The notes under the pieces are model-generated. The model did not search any database and was not told the DNA's origin. It saw only the letters and a program-made list of their open reading frames with translations. A DNA stretch of 64,000 nucleotides. Source: Tectiglobus sp965215755. GTDB lineage: Bacteria > Pseudomonadota > Alphaproteobacteria > Rhizobiales > Hyphomicrobiaceae. Of this stretch, positions 27,175 through 36,351 are shown in pieces. The stretch is taken from assembly GCA_965215755.1 (NCBI GenBank), contig OZ244119.1, forward strand, positions 4,278,001 through 4,342,000, given 5' to 3'. Position 1 is the first letter of the stretch, and each line of letters starts with the position of its first letter. Position numbers and translations under genes: made by a program.

Positions 27175-27957
27175 ATGCCTCAAGATACTCGCATCGATGG
27201 TTTCCTCACGAACCTTGATATTCAACACGGCCCTTTCGACCTCTTCGCAAGGTTTTTTCTAAAAGCCATACACGCTGCACAGCTGCGCGGCGTGACATTG
27301 GAATTCGGAACGTTTGAAGACCTGATGGCCGTCAACCAGGCGAACCTCGATACCTGGTTCCCAATGACCAGCAGCTTCGACCCTTACGTCGGAGGCGCCA
27401 ATGAGCAGAACGGATTTGTTCTGCTCGGACGCGATCGTCACGGCGACGTGGTGGTCACGCAGGCCATCCGGCTATTCGACTGGCGTCTAACGACGTTCAA
27501 GGAGGAAGGCGAGTCGTTGCGCTTCCTTTATGACAACCCTGAACAATCAAAACTTCCGAACGAACGTTGCAAGGTGATTGCTCCTGAAGCTGCAGAGCTA
27601 TCGGGACAGGTTGCGCTTGCCGGGGGGCTTTGGTTCCGACCGGATTACAGAGGAAACAAGATGTCTGCTGTGATACCGCGTATCGGTCGCGCGTATGCGT
27701 TCGCAAAATGGAACTGTGACTGCCTCTTTGCGATTATCAAGGCCAGCAGTTTGGACAAGAAGTTCGACAAGCGTTCTGGAGTGCAAGACATCGTGCGCAA
27801 TGCTGTTGTTCTCAGCAACTCTGCATCCCTGGTCGATGGTGACCTTGAGCTTGCACTGATGCGGATCAAGCCGATGCAGATGGTCGATGATATGGTCGGG
27901 TTTTTAATCGATTTCGATGCGGAGATCGACACGAGGGTCCATGTACGTCGCGCTTAA
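27175..27957 (+). CDS. GNAT-fold acyltransferase-like protein
   Basis: 260 residues. The segment GGLWFRPDYRGNKMSAVIPRIGRAYAF (two parts, about residues 149-175) resembles the GNAT acetyl-CoA pyrophosphate loop R-G-N/G-x at the start of an alpha helix. The rest is not recognised. It was tested as an acyl-homoserine lactone synthase, but the expected N-terminal Arg/Phe/Trp and D-x-D pattern is absent. GGGAG precedes ATG 27175. Its 3' end overlaps the next, convergent gene by 54 bases. Confidence 0.7.
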   Translation: MPQDTRIDGFLTNLDIQHGPFDLFARFFLKAIHAAQLRGVTLEFGTFEDLMAVNQANLDTWFPMTSSFDPYVGGANEQNGFVLLGRDRHGDVVVTQAIRLFDWRLTTFKEEGESLRFLYDNPEQSKLPNERCKVIAPEAAELSGQVALAGGLWFRPDYRGNKMSAVIPRIGRAYAFAKWNCDCLFAIIKASSLDKKFDKRSGVQDIVRNAVVLSNSASLVDGDLELALMRIKPMQMVDDMVGFLIDFDAEIDTRVHVRRA

Positions 27958-28761
27958 CATGCTGCTCTCCCCTGTGGGACTAACGATCGGCAGCGTCAAA
28001 CGCGTGTACTGCGTGCGCCAGTTCTCTCTGTGGGGTGGCTGGTGCACGATCGCATCGACGTCAAACAATGTCGGGACGTGATCGACAAAGGCTCTGCGCC
28101 ACTGTTGGGCAACGGACTTGGCGTAGCGCACATCAGGCTGGTCTTCGATCCGCAGACCGTGTGCGTTATTCTTCCAAGACTCCCGATAGATGACGATACC
28201 TCTTCCGATTTGTGAGAACACTAATGACGAGGTATCCGGTTTGCGGGCAATCACGCAGTATTTGCCGGCAAACCGGCCCTCAAGAAGCGCGTCTTCCTCT
28301 GCATGATCAAAGGTATGGCCTCGATCACGCCAACAGGCCCACAACGCACTCAACGGGTGTTGGCCGTCATCAAGCTCGGAGGGATCGCGCGCACGGGCGA
28401 CAAAATTCTGTGAGATGCCATCACTTTGCTCATCAGCGAGGCGGATCAACCGCTGCAGGGCAGCCTCACGACTATTGTGAATCTCATAGTGCCAGCGATG
28501 ATCGAACCAGCTGACCGATACACGACGGGCGTTGCTTGGCAAGATCTGACCGGCTGTCAACACAGCCGCCAGCCGGACTTTTGCCGGCACGCACTTTAAT
28601 GACCAGCTTTCATCTCGTCCGCTCAAAGCGATAAAGCCGGCGCCCTTAATCAGGAAATCACTTGGTGGTTGACGCCGCATGGCGCCGCCATACCGTTGCC
28701 ATAGCTGTGGGCAGTCGACGTCCCAGGACTGACCCTCTTCATCGATAAGTTGTGCTAGCAC
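27904..28761 (-). CDS. PAS-like domain protein of unknown function
   Basis: 285 residues, no membrane segment. The C-terminal third has a pattern (LFDVDAIVHQPPHRENWR, then TRLTLPIVSPTGE) reminiscent of the PAS-like domains of alphaproteobacterial proteins such as those annotated PAS_5. The N-terminal part has LWACWRDRGHTF, not recognised. The start is GTG 28761 with only a weak AAGG site, so the true start is uncertain. It converges on and overlaps the GNAT-like gene by 54 bases. Function cannot be assigned. Confidence 0.65.
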   Translation of the reverse strand: MLAQLIDEEGQSWDVDCPQLWQRYGGAMRRQPPSDFLIKGAGFIALSGRDESWSLKCVPAKVRLAAVLTAGQILPSNARRVSVSWFDHRWHYEIHNSREAALQRLIRLADEQSDGISQNFVARARDPSELDDGQHPLSALWACWRDRGHTFDHAEEDALLEGRFAGKYCVIARKPDTSSLVFSQIGRGIVIYRESWKNNAHGLRIEDQPDVRYAKSVAQQWRRAFVDHVPTLFDVDAIVHQPPHRENWRTQYTRLTLPIVSPTGESSMLSATYMDPRVDLRIEID

Positions 28762-28960
28762 GGCTTCTGATCCAGCCTTTCAATCTGATCACACCTAAAA
28801 TGACAGGATACACTCAATTAGGTCAATACGTGAGCTCCACGCCTGTCACTCTTGACCGGGCCAGAGACGGAGCCCGGCTCTCACCTCCTCATAGCGCCAT
28901 GCGCCGGATTGGTGGCGGTCTACCTGGATCGGCCGCTTAGAATTTCTGAACAGATCCCCT

Positions 28961-29572
28961 CTAGGACCCCGCTGGATAGTCCTCAGGGCGCTCCAATACG
29001 CGACGACTGGGCGGCAGCCAATCAAAATATGGTCCGCCCTGCACATCATGTTGCCAGACCAGCCAACAATAAGCCGTCGCTGTCGACCCGGACTTTGTCA
29101 GACGTCCTCTGTGCATCACAACACGCTCTGTGAATTGCAGTATTCTGGTTGGCGGATGCTTGGAGAAGAGGTTTTGGTACCGTCCCACGCCCTCGAGGAA
29201 GGCTGAGCGGACGATCGCTGCCACGCCAACATTGCTGGTGTGTAAGGCGCGTACGATAAATTGTTCTGCAAGGCGGAACGGCGGATTGAAAATCGTCCAA
29301 TCGACAGAATCCGGATCCGGCCCAAACAGGTAGTCATTCACGGCATAGCCGTAGCCATAGTCATGCACGTCGCTCGCCTCGACGGTCTCGAATGCGTCTT
29401 CTAACACCCGAACCATATGGCCGCGATTGGCCGTTGGCTCGCGACACGTCCCGCCCGATAGCTGCAAGTACTCCAACAGCGCCCGCGTCGCCCAAGGAGG
29501 GGTCGGAAAATCATCGAGACTGTCATGAGGTTCGACCCGCTGTTGCATGACTGCTGACGACTTGTTCTGCAT
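28961..29572 (-). CDS. phage-type N6-adenine methyltransferase-like protein
   Basis: 203 residues. DFPTPPWATRALLE near the N-terminus, EPTANRGHMVRVLE as SAM-binding motif I, DVHDYGYG, and WTIFNPPF (catalytic NPPF) near residue 100 describe an amino-methyltransferase of the kind found in prophages and gene-transfer-agent-rich genomes; GSTATAYCWLVW follows. The start ATG 29572 has AGGAG five bases upstream. No restriction endonuclease or other phage gene is adjacent, so it looks like a solitary methyltransferase or a prophage remnant. Confidence 0.8.
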   Translation of the reverse strand: MQNKSSAVMQQRVEPHDSLDDFPTPPWATRALLEYLQLSGGTCREPTANRGHMVRVLEDAFETVEASDVHDYGYGYAVNDYLFGPDPDSVDWTIFNPPFRLAEQFIVRALHTSNVGVAAIVRSAFLEGVGRYQNLFSKHPPTRILQFTERVVMHRGRLTKSGSTATAYCWLVWQHDVQGGPYFDWLPPSRRVLERPEDYPAGS

Positions 29573-29897
29573 TGAGGCTCCTATAGCAGCACAATTGAGC
29601 ATGTGCTCGTTCCAATTCGGCGAACACCAGTTCAATGATTCGCGGGCAAGACTGAGGCTCTTCTCTGCCGGATCAGGAATGTGGCTCAGTGGCTCAAGGG
29701 GCGGGCGGGCTCAAGAATAGATCGGGAATTTATGATCTGCGCTCAATCCGGTCCATATCGCGTTTTCTTGAATGTATAGACTCCTGGCCTTTTTAACTGC
29801 ACGTTGAAAACGGATGATTTCTCACAGCACAAATGCTCGTTCTCTCAGGAATTAGCGCACATCAATTCTGTGGCAAAAAGGTGCGGGGGGCGCCAAA

Positions 29898-30329
29898 ATG
29901 GGAGGCTTTCAAGACGCTGATGGCCTTATGCTTCAGTTTTGCAAAGCTTGGGAGAACGAAGACTTCGACTGCGCGCTGGCTTTGATCCACGAAGACATTC
30001 TCTATTCCATGTTTATTCCGCAAGATGTTGTGCCATTCGGTGGGGAAACACGGGGGCGGGCGGCAATGGCGGACCGAATGAGAACGATCCTCACTCTCTT
30101 CGAAATGGTGCATTTCCAGCCTATCTTTTTCAAAACAGATGGCCAAGTCGAGCATACACGTGTAAATTATGGCTTCCGTCATCGCAAAACTGGAGAATTA
30201 ATTTCAGGCGTGATGCGTCTTGTGGCGACAGTCGAACACGGGCTTATTAGCGACTTAAAAGAATTCCATGACCTAGAAAAAGTGCGCGCATTTATGCGGT
30301 TGATTTCGCACACTGCTGGCGAGAACTGA
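29898..30329 (+). CDS. SnoaL/NTF2-like protein
   Basis: 143 residues with the cone-shaped alpha+beta pattern of the NTF2 superfamily: a first helix FCKAWENEDFDCALALIHEDI, then GETRGRAAMADRMR and strands ending in EFHDLEKVRAFM. Such proteins act as ketosteroid-isomerase-like enzymes, cyclases or ligand-binding subunits; no specific function can be read. It stands alone, with 274 bases of non-coding sequence on its 3' side. Confidence 0.75.
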   Translation: MGGFQDADGLMLQFCKAWENEDFDCALALIHEDILYSMFIPQDVVPFGGETRGRAAMADRMRTILTLFEMVHFQPIFFKTDGQVEHTRVNYGFRHRKTGELISGVMRLVATVEHGLISDLKEFHDLEKVRAFMRLISHTAGEN

Positions 30330-30603
30330 GTGCCTCATGTAGTGCGTTTGACGTTTGCCCCTCCCGTGCAGCTGAACTGAGAACCAAACTCAGATGCAAG
30401 AGCTAAACAGAAACACTGTTTTGCGAGTTTCCATTCGGGATCAGGCATTTGAAGCGAAACAAGCGGGAACGGCAATCGAATGACCGAGCCGGAAAACGTG
30501 TCTACGACTGAGAACTCGCTGTGTTGTGAGTGATCGGCACGAGAGGCCCTTCCGTTGTGAAGGAAGAGCCAGCCGGTCAATGGCATAGTAAGGTAGGAGC
30601 CTA

Positions 30604-31146
30604 ATGGACATATTTCGCAATGAGAAGGTTGCACTGTTTATTGATGGTGCCAACCTCTTCAGCATGGCCAAAGCCCTCGAATTCGACATCGACTATAGGC
30701 GGCTGTTATCTTTTTTCCAGAAGCAAGGCAATCTGGTCCGAGCGCTTTACTACACAACTGTTTCCGAAGGTGATGGACCATCCCCGGTGCGGCCGTTGCT
30801 CGACTGGCTCGACTACAACGGATTTACAACTATCGCCAAGCCCGTTGACTCGCCCTATGAGCACGAGGGGGCTCGGAGGGATCGCGGAAACGTGTATGTC
30901 GAGTTTACAATCGATGCTATGCAGCTCGCACCATCGATAGATCACATCATCATTTTTTCGGGCGATCGGGAATATGCAGCCCTCGTGGTCGCGCTTCGCG
31001 AGGCCGGCAAGCGTGTCAGCGTGGTCTCGACCGTTGAAACCCAGCCCCCAATGGTTTCGGACGATTTGCGCCGCGCTGCAGATCAATTCATAGATCTGGC
31101 TGATCTTGAGGCCCGTATTTCGCGATCAACGGTCCGCTCCAACTGA
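30604..31146 (+). CDS. LabA/DUF88-family NYN-domain protein
   Basis: 180 residues. PIN-like NYN domain: the first acidic residue is in ALFIDGANLF (residue about 14), another in EFTIDAM, and SGDREY near residue 119; SQPPM-like TQPPMVSDDLRRAAD and FIDLADL close the domain. The family's usual N-M-D-V/I-E segment reads NVYVE here, and SGDxDF reads SGDREY, so two acidic positions are altered. NYN domains are predicted RNases. AGGTAGGAG precedes ATG 30604. Confidence 0.88.
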   Translation: MDIFRNEKVALFIDGANLFSMAKALEFDIDYRRLLSFFQKQGNLVRALYYTTVSEGDGPSPVRPLLDWLDYNGFTTIAKPVDSPYEHEGARRDRGNVYVEFTIDAMQLAPSIDHIIIFSGDREYAALVVALREAGKRVSVVSTVETQPPMVSDDLRRAADQFIDLADLEARISRSTVRSN

Positions 31147-31312
31147 CAATTCGGCACGCTTATCCGGGCTGAACTCAAGATGGATCGGTCGACCCGCTCT
31201 TTGCCTAGTATACATTTCCACCTGGTGGCTTGACGGCTTTGTGAGATGTCCGTGATCGGCTGTTCGCGTACTTTGATCGTGCTTTAAGCAGACAGCTCCT
31301 GGATTTTCGAGC

Positions 31313-31711
31313 GTGCGAACTTTGATGACATTCCTGATGCCGTTGTTGATCAGCTTGTTGCTGGCGACTGGTGTTGGTGCATCGTTAATCGCTAGTGGAC
31401 TAACGGAACACCCGACAGCTGATCAGACCGAAACTTCGGCAACGGAGTTTCGTTCGTGTATTAAGATCAAAGCCCCGGTAAGTGGTCCGAAACAGTGTAA
31501 TGGCACTACCGGTCAGACTGCGGCGGCAAGTCGACACCGCACGATCTCCGAAACAGATGTAATGCTGTCCCGTGCAGGTTGGTATCGTGGTCAGCCGCTG
31601 TTTCCGGTAGCAGCCGCCAATCAAACCGCGATTGTCTATCAAAGCGACCCACCGTCGGGACGGTCACCGTTTTGGCGCATTTTTGCATTTGCCCCACGCC
31701 TGAGAAGGTAG
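31313..31711 (+). CDS. small secreted or membrane-anchored hypothetical protein
   Basis: 132 residues from GTG 31313 (ATG 31325 also possible). The N-terminus has a strong hydrophobic segment MPLLISLLLATGVGASLIA, consistent with a signal peptide or anchor. The rest is low in secondary-structure signal, with two Cys (FRSCIKIK and KQCNG). I do not recognise a family. No clear ribosome binding site, so the gene call is tentative. Confidence 0.45.
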   Translation: MRTLMTFLMPLLISLLLATGVGASLIASGLTEHPTADQTETSATEFRSCIKIKAPVSGPKQCNGTTGQTAAASRHRTISETDVMLSRAGWYRGQPLFPVAAANQTAIVYQSDPPSGRSPFWRIFAFAPRLRR

Positions 31712-31974
31712 CTCCTCCTTTAAGACGAGCGCGTCTTCCATCGCAAGATGGGCAATGCCGAATACCACGCGACGGTTCTCGATACTTTTTGGGGTGATGA
31801 TCGCAACGAGTCGAACGCATCGCCCGCATGGATCCGGCTAGCCGCAACATGATCGACCCTGGCTCAAGCCTGCGGTCGAGAATGAGCCAGTGGCGGACGC
31901 GCGCAAATCAGCAGCCAACACAATCCGATTTGAGCAGATGGCAGGTCTTAGGCACTGCGTCTGCAGCAGGAGCT

Positions 31975-32493
31975 ATGATGAAACGCAAAGGCAAGAAACA
32001 AAGACATCCGGAGAAAAGAAAAAAGCGTTCCAGCCACGCTGGCAACATGGACACAGCCAGTGCAGCGACAAGCCTCGATCGGCGCAACGTCTTGCGTAAA
32101 GTTCGCAATTGGGGTCTGGCGGGGGCACTGGCGATTGGTGCGGGCTGGTATCTCGTTGGCGAAACAACAGCGATGCTCGCAGAGCATGATCTCTCACGTG
32201 TCGGTAACGGCCAACCGGCGGTTGTTCAAATTCACGATCCTCAGTGCCCTCGGTGTCGATCGCTTCAGCAAGAGGCGCGCCAAGCGCTCGAAGAGTTGGA
32301 TGATCCCAACGTTCAATATCTCATCGCCAACATCAAGTCGTCGAGCGGGCGGGAGTTTGCTGCCAAACACCGCGTAAGCCACATCACGCTGGTCTTGTTT
32401 GATGGTCAGGGGCGGCGCCGGGCCGTCCTTCACGGCAACCGAGATCGTCGGGAACTCCTCGATAGTTTCCGTCATCATCTCGGTGGTTCCTGA
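31975..32493 (+). CDS. thioredoxin-fold protein, membrane-anchored
   Basis: About 172 residues. A very basic N-terminus (MMKRKGKKQRH) and one membrane segment (GLAGALAIGAGWYLV) precede a thioredoxin-like domain with CPRC in VVQIHDPQCPRCRSLQQEAR, then YLIANIKSS and TLVLFDGQGRR. The CxxC suggests a periplasm-facing disulfide or redox protein. Start is at the ATG pair 31975/31978 preceded by GCAGGAG; the longer in-frame extension back to 31828 lacks a site. It converges on the patatin-like gene. Confidence 0.8.
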   Translation: MMKRKGKKQRHPEKRKKRSSHAGNMDTASAATSLDRRNVLRKVRNWGLAGALAIGAGWYLVGETTAMLAEHDLSRVGNGQPAVVQIHDPQCPRCRSLQQEARQALEELDDPNVQYLIANIKSSSGREFAAKHRVSHITLVLFDGQGRRRAVLHGNRDRRELLDSFRHHLGGS

Positions 32494-32522
32494 TGGATTG
32501 ATCCCTGCGACACGCATTGCCT

Positions 32523-32555
32523 GGGAACAGGAGACCTACCCATGCTGCTGTTCCC
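32523..32555 (+). terminator. stem-loop, possible terminator between convergent genes
   Basis: GGGAACAG at 32523-32530 pairs perfectly with CTGTTCCC at 32548-32555 across a 17-base loop, then CTTTCT. It lies in the gap between the convergent thioredoxin-like and patatin-like genes. The T-run is short, so intrinsic termination is uncertain. Confidence 0.35.
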
Positions 32556-32564
32556 CTTTCTAAG

Positions 32565-33662
32565 TTACCTTGAACGCGACGGCGACTGCCAAAGCCGCCC
32601 CATGCGGGCATAGCGGTAAGCTCTAAGGAACACGTCGCGCATAAAGGTCTGGTCAAATTCCGTTTGTGGAAAGAACCAACGCCGCGGTTGGACGACTGCA
32701 AACCTGAAGCTTCCTCCGGTTTGCCTGGCATGATCAAGCACATCGAATACAGGCCGCAAGAAGATGTCGTCGGACGTAAACGCCTCGATACTTCTGGTGC
32801 GTCGCTTTCCGGAGTAACGTGCGACCTCATCGTCGAATAGCACAGAGTTATGCACCACGTACCAATTCGCAATACTGCCACTTAGGTTCGGCTGAAAAAG
32901 CAACGGTTGTCCGGCCCCTGGGACCCGGAAGGTATGGTTCCTCTGGCTGTATCGCCCTGCTTTGATTGGGGTTCCAGGCACCGGGACACTCGTCGTCAAA
33001 TCGACGGAAGCCGAGATGATGCCTTGTATCTGTCGCAGTGCATCAGGGTGCCTACTGGCCGCGATCTGACCAATATCCCAGACGGTCTGGGGCCGAACTG
33101 CAGAGCCCTTGAGAGAGATGAGCAGCCTTCGTCCGTTGCGATGTCCCTGGCGGATCTGTTCAAGCGCGCTTTGATCCAAGTGTTCAAGTGCAACGCGCAC
33201 CAACTCAGTCCAACTATCGGATTTACAATTGTACGTATCCGCTATGGCCTGGTCACCGGCTGCCCCAATGAATGCAAATGGCGCGATCACAGCGCTCGGC
33301 CCGACTGCAGTGACCAGATCAAACTTTGGGCGATTGCCTGTTTCGCCCCAACCAACAAGCAGCCCTGCGGAATAGGCCGTCCTCTGGCTACCATAGGACA
33401 GGAGTAGTGCAGCAGGCCGGCGCTGGCTATTAACTGCTGTCTGACGCGCTTTGAATTGCTCCGCATTCTCTTGAACATGGGTAATCTCGACCAGCGTCTT
33501 AGGATCGGGTTGCTGCCAGCAGCGCAGCATTGCATGGGCTTGCTTTGGAGCTGCCGCCACAGCAAGCATCGCGAGGCCAACGGTTATCGCGATGACCGCA
33601 CCACAATCATAGGTAAAACGAACGACCAAACCCGTTCCCCTCCCAAATGTCGTTGCCCTCAA
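32565..33662 (-). CDS. degenerate patatin-like protein (predicted inactive)
   Basis: 365 residues. A hydrophobic N-terminal segment ending AHA suggests export. The fold resembles bacterial patatin-like phospholipases: AALLLSYGSQRTAYSAGLLVGW corresponds to their GGG-x-GA-x-AGLL region, and FDLVTAVGPSAVIAPFAF to their VTGVSTGALIAPFAF segment. The glycine-rich oxyanion hole, the final Gly of GxSxG, and the Asp of the DGG/DGA motif (PGAGQ here) are all changed. Ser is kept but the dyad is broken. A binding rather than lipolytic role is likely. Confidence 0.78.
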   Translation of the reverse strand: MRATTFGRGTGLVVRFTYDCGAVIAITVGLAMLAVAAAPKQAHAMLRCWQQPDPKTLVEITHVQENAEQFKARQTAVNSQRRPAALLLSYGSQRTAYSAGLLVGWGETGNRPKFDLVTAVGPSAVIAPFAFIGAAGDQAIADTYNCKSDSWTELVRVALEHLDQSALEQIRQGHRNGRRLLISLKGSAVRPQTVWDIGQIAASRHPDALRQIQGIISASVDLTTSVPVPGTPIKAGRYSQRNHTFRVPGAGQPLLFQPNLSGSIANWYVVHNSVLFDDEVARYSGKRRTRSIEAFTSDDIFLRPVFDVLDHARQTGGSFRFAVVQPRRWFFPQTEFDQTFMRDVFLRAYRYARMGRLWQSPSRSR

Positions 33663-33856
33663 GGATCGGCCTGTATCTTGGCTCTCGATTTGATCTCACG
33701 CAGCTATGGCTGAGATATGGCCCGTCGCGAACTGGTTGGTGGTCGGAGTCTCCTCTGCGAACGGACTGCCATTCTCCACAATGATTCATGCTTGCCCGTC
33801 TTCTTTGCGGTTCGTCCTCACGGGCGATCCACATCAGCCTCGGGCACCACGCAAAA

Positions 33857-35260
33857 TCAGCGCGCCGGCACTCCACCCTCGCCGAGGTCCCAATAGAGGC
33901 CTGCCATGATCTCTAAAGCGCTACGGGAGACCGGCATCAGGATGTGCTCGTCCGGCGCATGTTGCGAACATCCAGCGTAGGAGTGCGGAATCCATATTGC
34001 TGGAATCCCGAGCAGGTCGGTGAACAGGTCGTTGCAGATCGAGCCACCCGTTTGCGGGATGATGGCTAAAGGTGCATTGGTTGAGCGCGTTATCGAAGCT
34101 CTGACCCACTCAGCCCAAGGATGGTCAGGCTCCGTCCGACTCGCGTCGAAACCGGCTGCATTCGCAGGTGGCGGAGGCTCGACAGTCACCCGTTCAATGC
34201 CCTCCTCCTGCAAATGCCTGCGCAATGCTGGAATGATATCGTCTTTGTCTGTGCCGGCAATGTAACGCAACTGACAGTGCGCGCGAGCCCAAGGCGCAAT
34301 AGCATTGACCGGGTTTTCGGGATTGCCTGACTTCATTGCGAGAACCGCGAACGAGTTCCAGGCATAGACATTTTCTGCCGTGGACAAGCCTGGCTCACCC
34401 CAATCCGGATCGATTTCCGGACCATCGGAACCACCATCCAACTCCACGTCCGACAAGACCGCTTTCGTCGCAACTGTCATTTCCGGAGGACGCCATTCCT
34501 TGACCCGTATCTGACCGGTACGGCTCACAATCGTTGAGATGGCATGTGCAAGGATCGCAGCAGGATCTGCCAGTGCCCCACCCCAATTGCCTGAATGATG
34601 TCCTCCATCACGGAGATCGCAGATCAAGTCAAAATTGAGAGCTCCACGTGCGCCAAGGGACATCGTTGGTCGATCCATTTGGACGCGGGGACCGTCGGAA
34701 CCAATGAATACATCTGCTGAGAATGCTCCCTTGTTGGCCGCTATGATCTCATGAACGCCAGCCGAGCCATTCTCTTCACCCATCTCAATCATGACCTTGG
34801 CATTGAAGCCGAGGCTGCCGCGCTCATCAATGACCGCCTTCATTGCAGCCATATTGATTGTGTGTTGCCCCTTATTGTCTGCTGTGCCGCGGCCATAGAG
34901 CCGCTCACCGTCGCGCTGCGTTGTCCACGGCCCGGCCCCCTTGGTCCATTGCTCATCCAGTCCACGAATGACATCACCATGGCCATAGCCGAGCACGGTT
35001 GGCTGGGCAGTGTCTTCCAACCGCGTCGCAAGAAGTACCGGCCCTGCACCAGTGACCGGGTTATCGAACTTCTGACAGATAAAGCCCATCGCTTCGAATG
35101 CTGGGATCATCTCTTCATCGAGATAGCGCGTCAGATGCGGCAAGCCTTCTGAAACCTGGCTCTGCGTCGGGATCGCCACACGCCGGGCCAAGTCTGTTTC
35201 AAACTGCCCGCTGTCGAGATATGTCGTCGCCCTCGATATGGCGCCTGTGCGGCTGGCCAT
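33857..35260 (-). CDS. M20-family metallopeptidase
   Basis: 467 residues. The metal site includes His-Asp in GYGHGDV, Asp in GRGTADNKG, Glu-Glu in MGEENGS and a C-terminal His in PAIWIPHSYAGCSQH. The central dimerisation domain is present. The family hydrolyses dipeptides, N-acyl amino acids or carbamoyl compounds. ATG 35260 has GGAG upstream. Divergent from a methyltransferase gene with a 111-base gap. The exact substrate cannot be read. Confidence 0.87.
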   Translation of the reverse strand: MASRTGAISRATTYLDSGQFETDLARRVAIPTQSQVSEGLPHLTRYLDEEMIPAFEAMGFICQKFDNPVTGAGPVLLATRLEDTAQPTVLGYGHGDVIRGLDEQWTKGAGPWTTQRDGERLYGRGTADNKGQHTINMAAMKAVIDERGSLGFNAKVMIEMGEENGSAGVHEIIAANKGAFSADVFIGSDGPRVQMDRPTMSLGARGALNFDLICDLRDGGHHSGNWGGALADPAAILAHAISTIVSRTGQIRVKEWRPPEMTVATKAVLSDVELDGGSDGPEIDPDWGEPGLSTAENVYAWNSFAVLAMKSGNPENPVNAIAPWARAHCQLRYIAGTDKDDIIPALRRHLQEEGIERVTVEPPPPANAAGFDASRTEPDHPWAEWVRASITRSTNAPLAIIPQTGGSICNDLFTDLLGIPAIWIPHSYAGCSQHAPDEHILMPVSRSALEIMAGLYWDLGEGGVPAR

Positions 35261-35371
35261 GATACTTAGTCTCCTTCGTCGTCCATCCGTGGCATTGATC
35301 GGCTTGAGTGTCAGGTTGAAGCAGTTATAGCTCGTTCCAGGTTCGCCGACCAATTTGGAGACTGATTAGTC

Positions 35372-36127
35372 ATGAGTGATCTCGAACTGCTGGTTGATCT
35401 GCATCGCGGCGGCAAACGCCAGGGCCCAGGACAAGCTGAGGACACCCGCCTTGCCATTACGCTCTCGGGATTGCGCAGCGAAAAGAGTTTGAGCATTGCC
35501 GATCTTGGTTGTGGCACGGGTGCCTCGACGATCGTGTTAGCGCAAGAGCTTGATGCCACGCTGATCGCAGTTGATCTATTTGATGACTTTCTCAAGGTGC
35601 TACGCGACGACGCCAGGCAGCTTGGCTTGGACGACCGCATCTCAACCGATCCCTCGTCGATGGAAACTCTTCCATTTGACAGTGCTAGCCTCGATGCGAT
35701 CTGGTCGGAAGGCGCAATTTACAATATTGGGTTCAACAACGGCATTCAGAGCTTCCATCGGTTTCTGAAACCCGGCGGCATACTTGCCGTTTCAGAACTC
35801 ACTTGGCTGACGGATCAACGGCCGGCTGAGCTTGAGGCGCACTGGGCACAAGAGTATCCTGAGGTTGCGACCGCGTCCACGAAGATGGCGCAGCTCGAAG
35901 CGGCGGGATATACGCCGATCGGCTATTTTGCTCTCTCCCCTAAAAGTTGGTTGGATCACTACTACCGGCCGCTGCAGGCTCGATTCCCCGACTTCCTTGC
36001 CCGCAATAACAACAGCGCGACAGCTCAGGCCATCGTCGCCTCAGAAGAGTATGAGATTGCGCTCTACGAGCGTCACGTCGATTTCATCAGCTATGGTTAT
36101 TACATCGCCCGTAAGACCGACAATTGA
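35372..36127 (+). CDS. class I SAM-dependent methyltransferase
   Basis: 251 residues. SAM motif I is ADLGCGTGAST near residue 45, the acidic residue after strand 2 is in LIAVDLFDD, and SLDAIWSEGAIYNIG is motif IV. HRFLKPGGILAVSE follows as in small-molecule methyltransferases. Substrate unknown. It stands divergent from the M20 gene and upstream of malate synthase G, which has its own long leader. Confidence 0.85.
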   Translation: MSDLELLVDLHRGGKRQGPGQAEDTRLAITLSGLRSEKSLSIADLGCGTGASTIVLAQELDATLIAVDLFDDFLKVLRDDARQLGLDDRISTDPSSMETLPFDSASLDAIWSEGAIYNIGFNNGIQSFHRFLKPGGILAVSELTWLTDQRPAELEAHWAQEYPEVATASTKMAQLEAAGYTPIGYFALSPKSWLDHYYRPLQARFPDFLARNNNSATAQAIVASEEYEIALYERHVDFISYGYYIARKTDN

Positions 36128-36351
36128 TACTTGGTGACCGGGCTGAGCGTCCTATTCTCCGGCAATGCAAACTGGAACACAGCGCGGCTCAGCCCTGCGT
36201 CGACGATAATCCGCGCGTAAACCTAAACCCTTCATGTGGCTGGAATGTCGATTGGCCGCGTTGTGGCTTTCTCACTTGCAGCTAGAAGTTGCCGCGAACC
36301 GCGCACGTACTGATTCCACGATTTGAACGTTCGATACTTACGGAGACCTCG

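Noticed and set aside
27175..27957. Possible acyl-homoserine lactone synthase next to a DNA-binding regulator
   Set aside because: The conserved LuxI residues (N-terminal Arg, Phe, Trp and D-x-D) are not in place, and the regulator is XRE, not LuxR.
28846..29133. Short frames on both strands next to the phage-type methyltransferase
   Set aside because: No ribosome binding site and no motif; they overlap the supported methyltransferase gene.
31828..31974. N-terminal extension of the thioredoxin-like gene
   Set aside because: No ribosome binding site at 31828, whereas GCAGGAG precedes the ATG pair at 31975.
36140..36195. 9-base inverted repeat GGGCTGAGC / GCTCAGCCC downstream of the methyltransferase
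   Set aside because: The 38-base spacer and lack of a T-run make it a weak hairpin; it may be chance.
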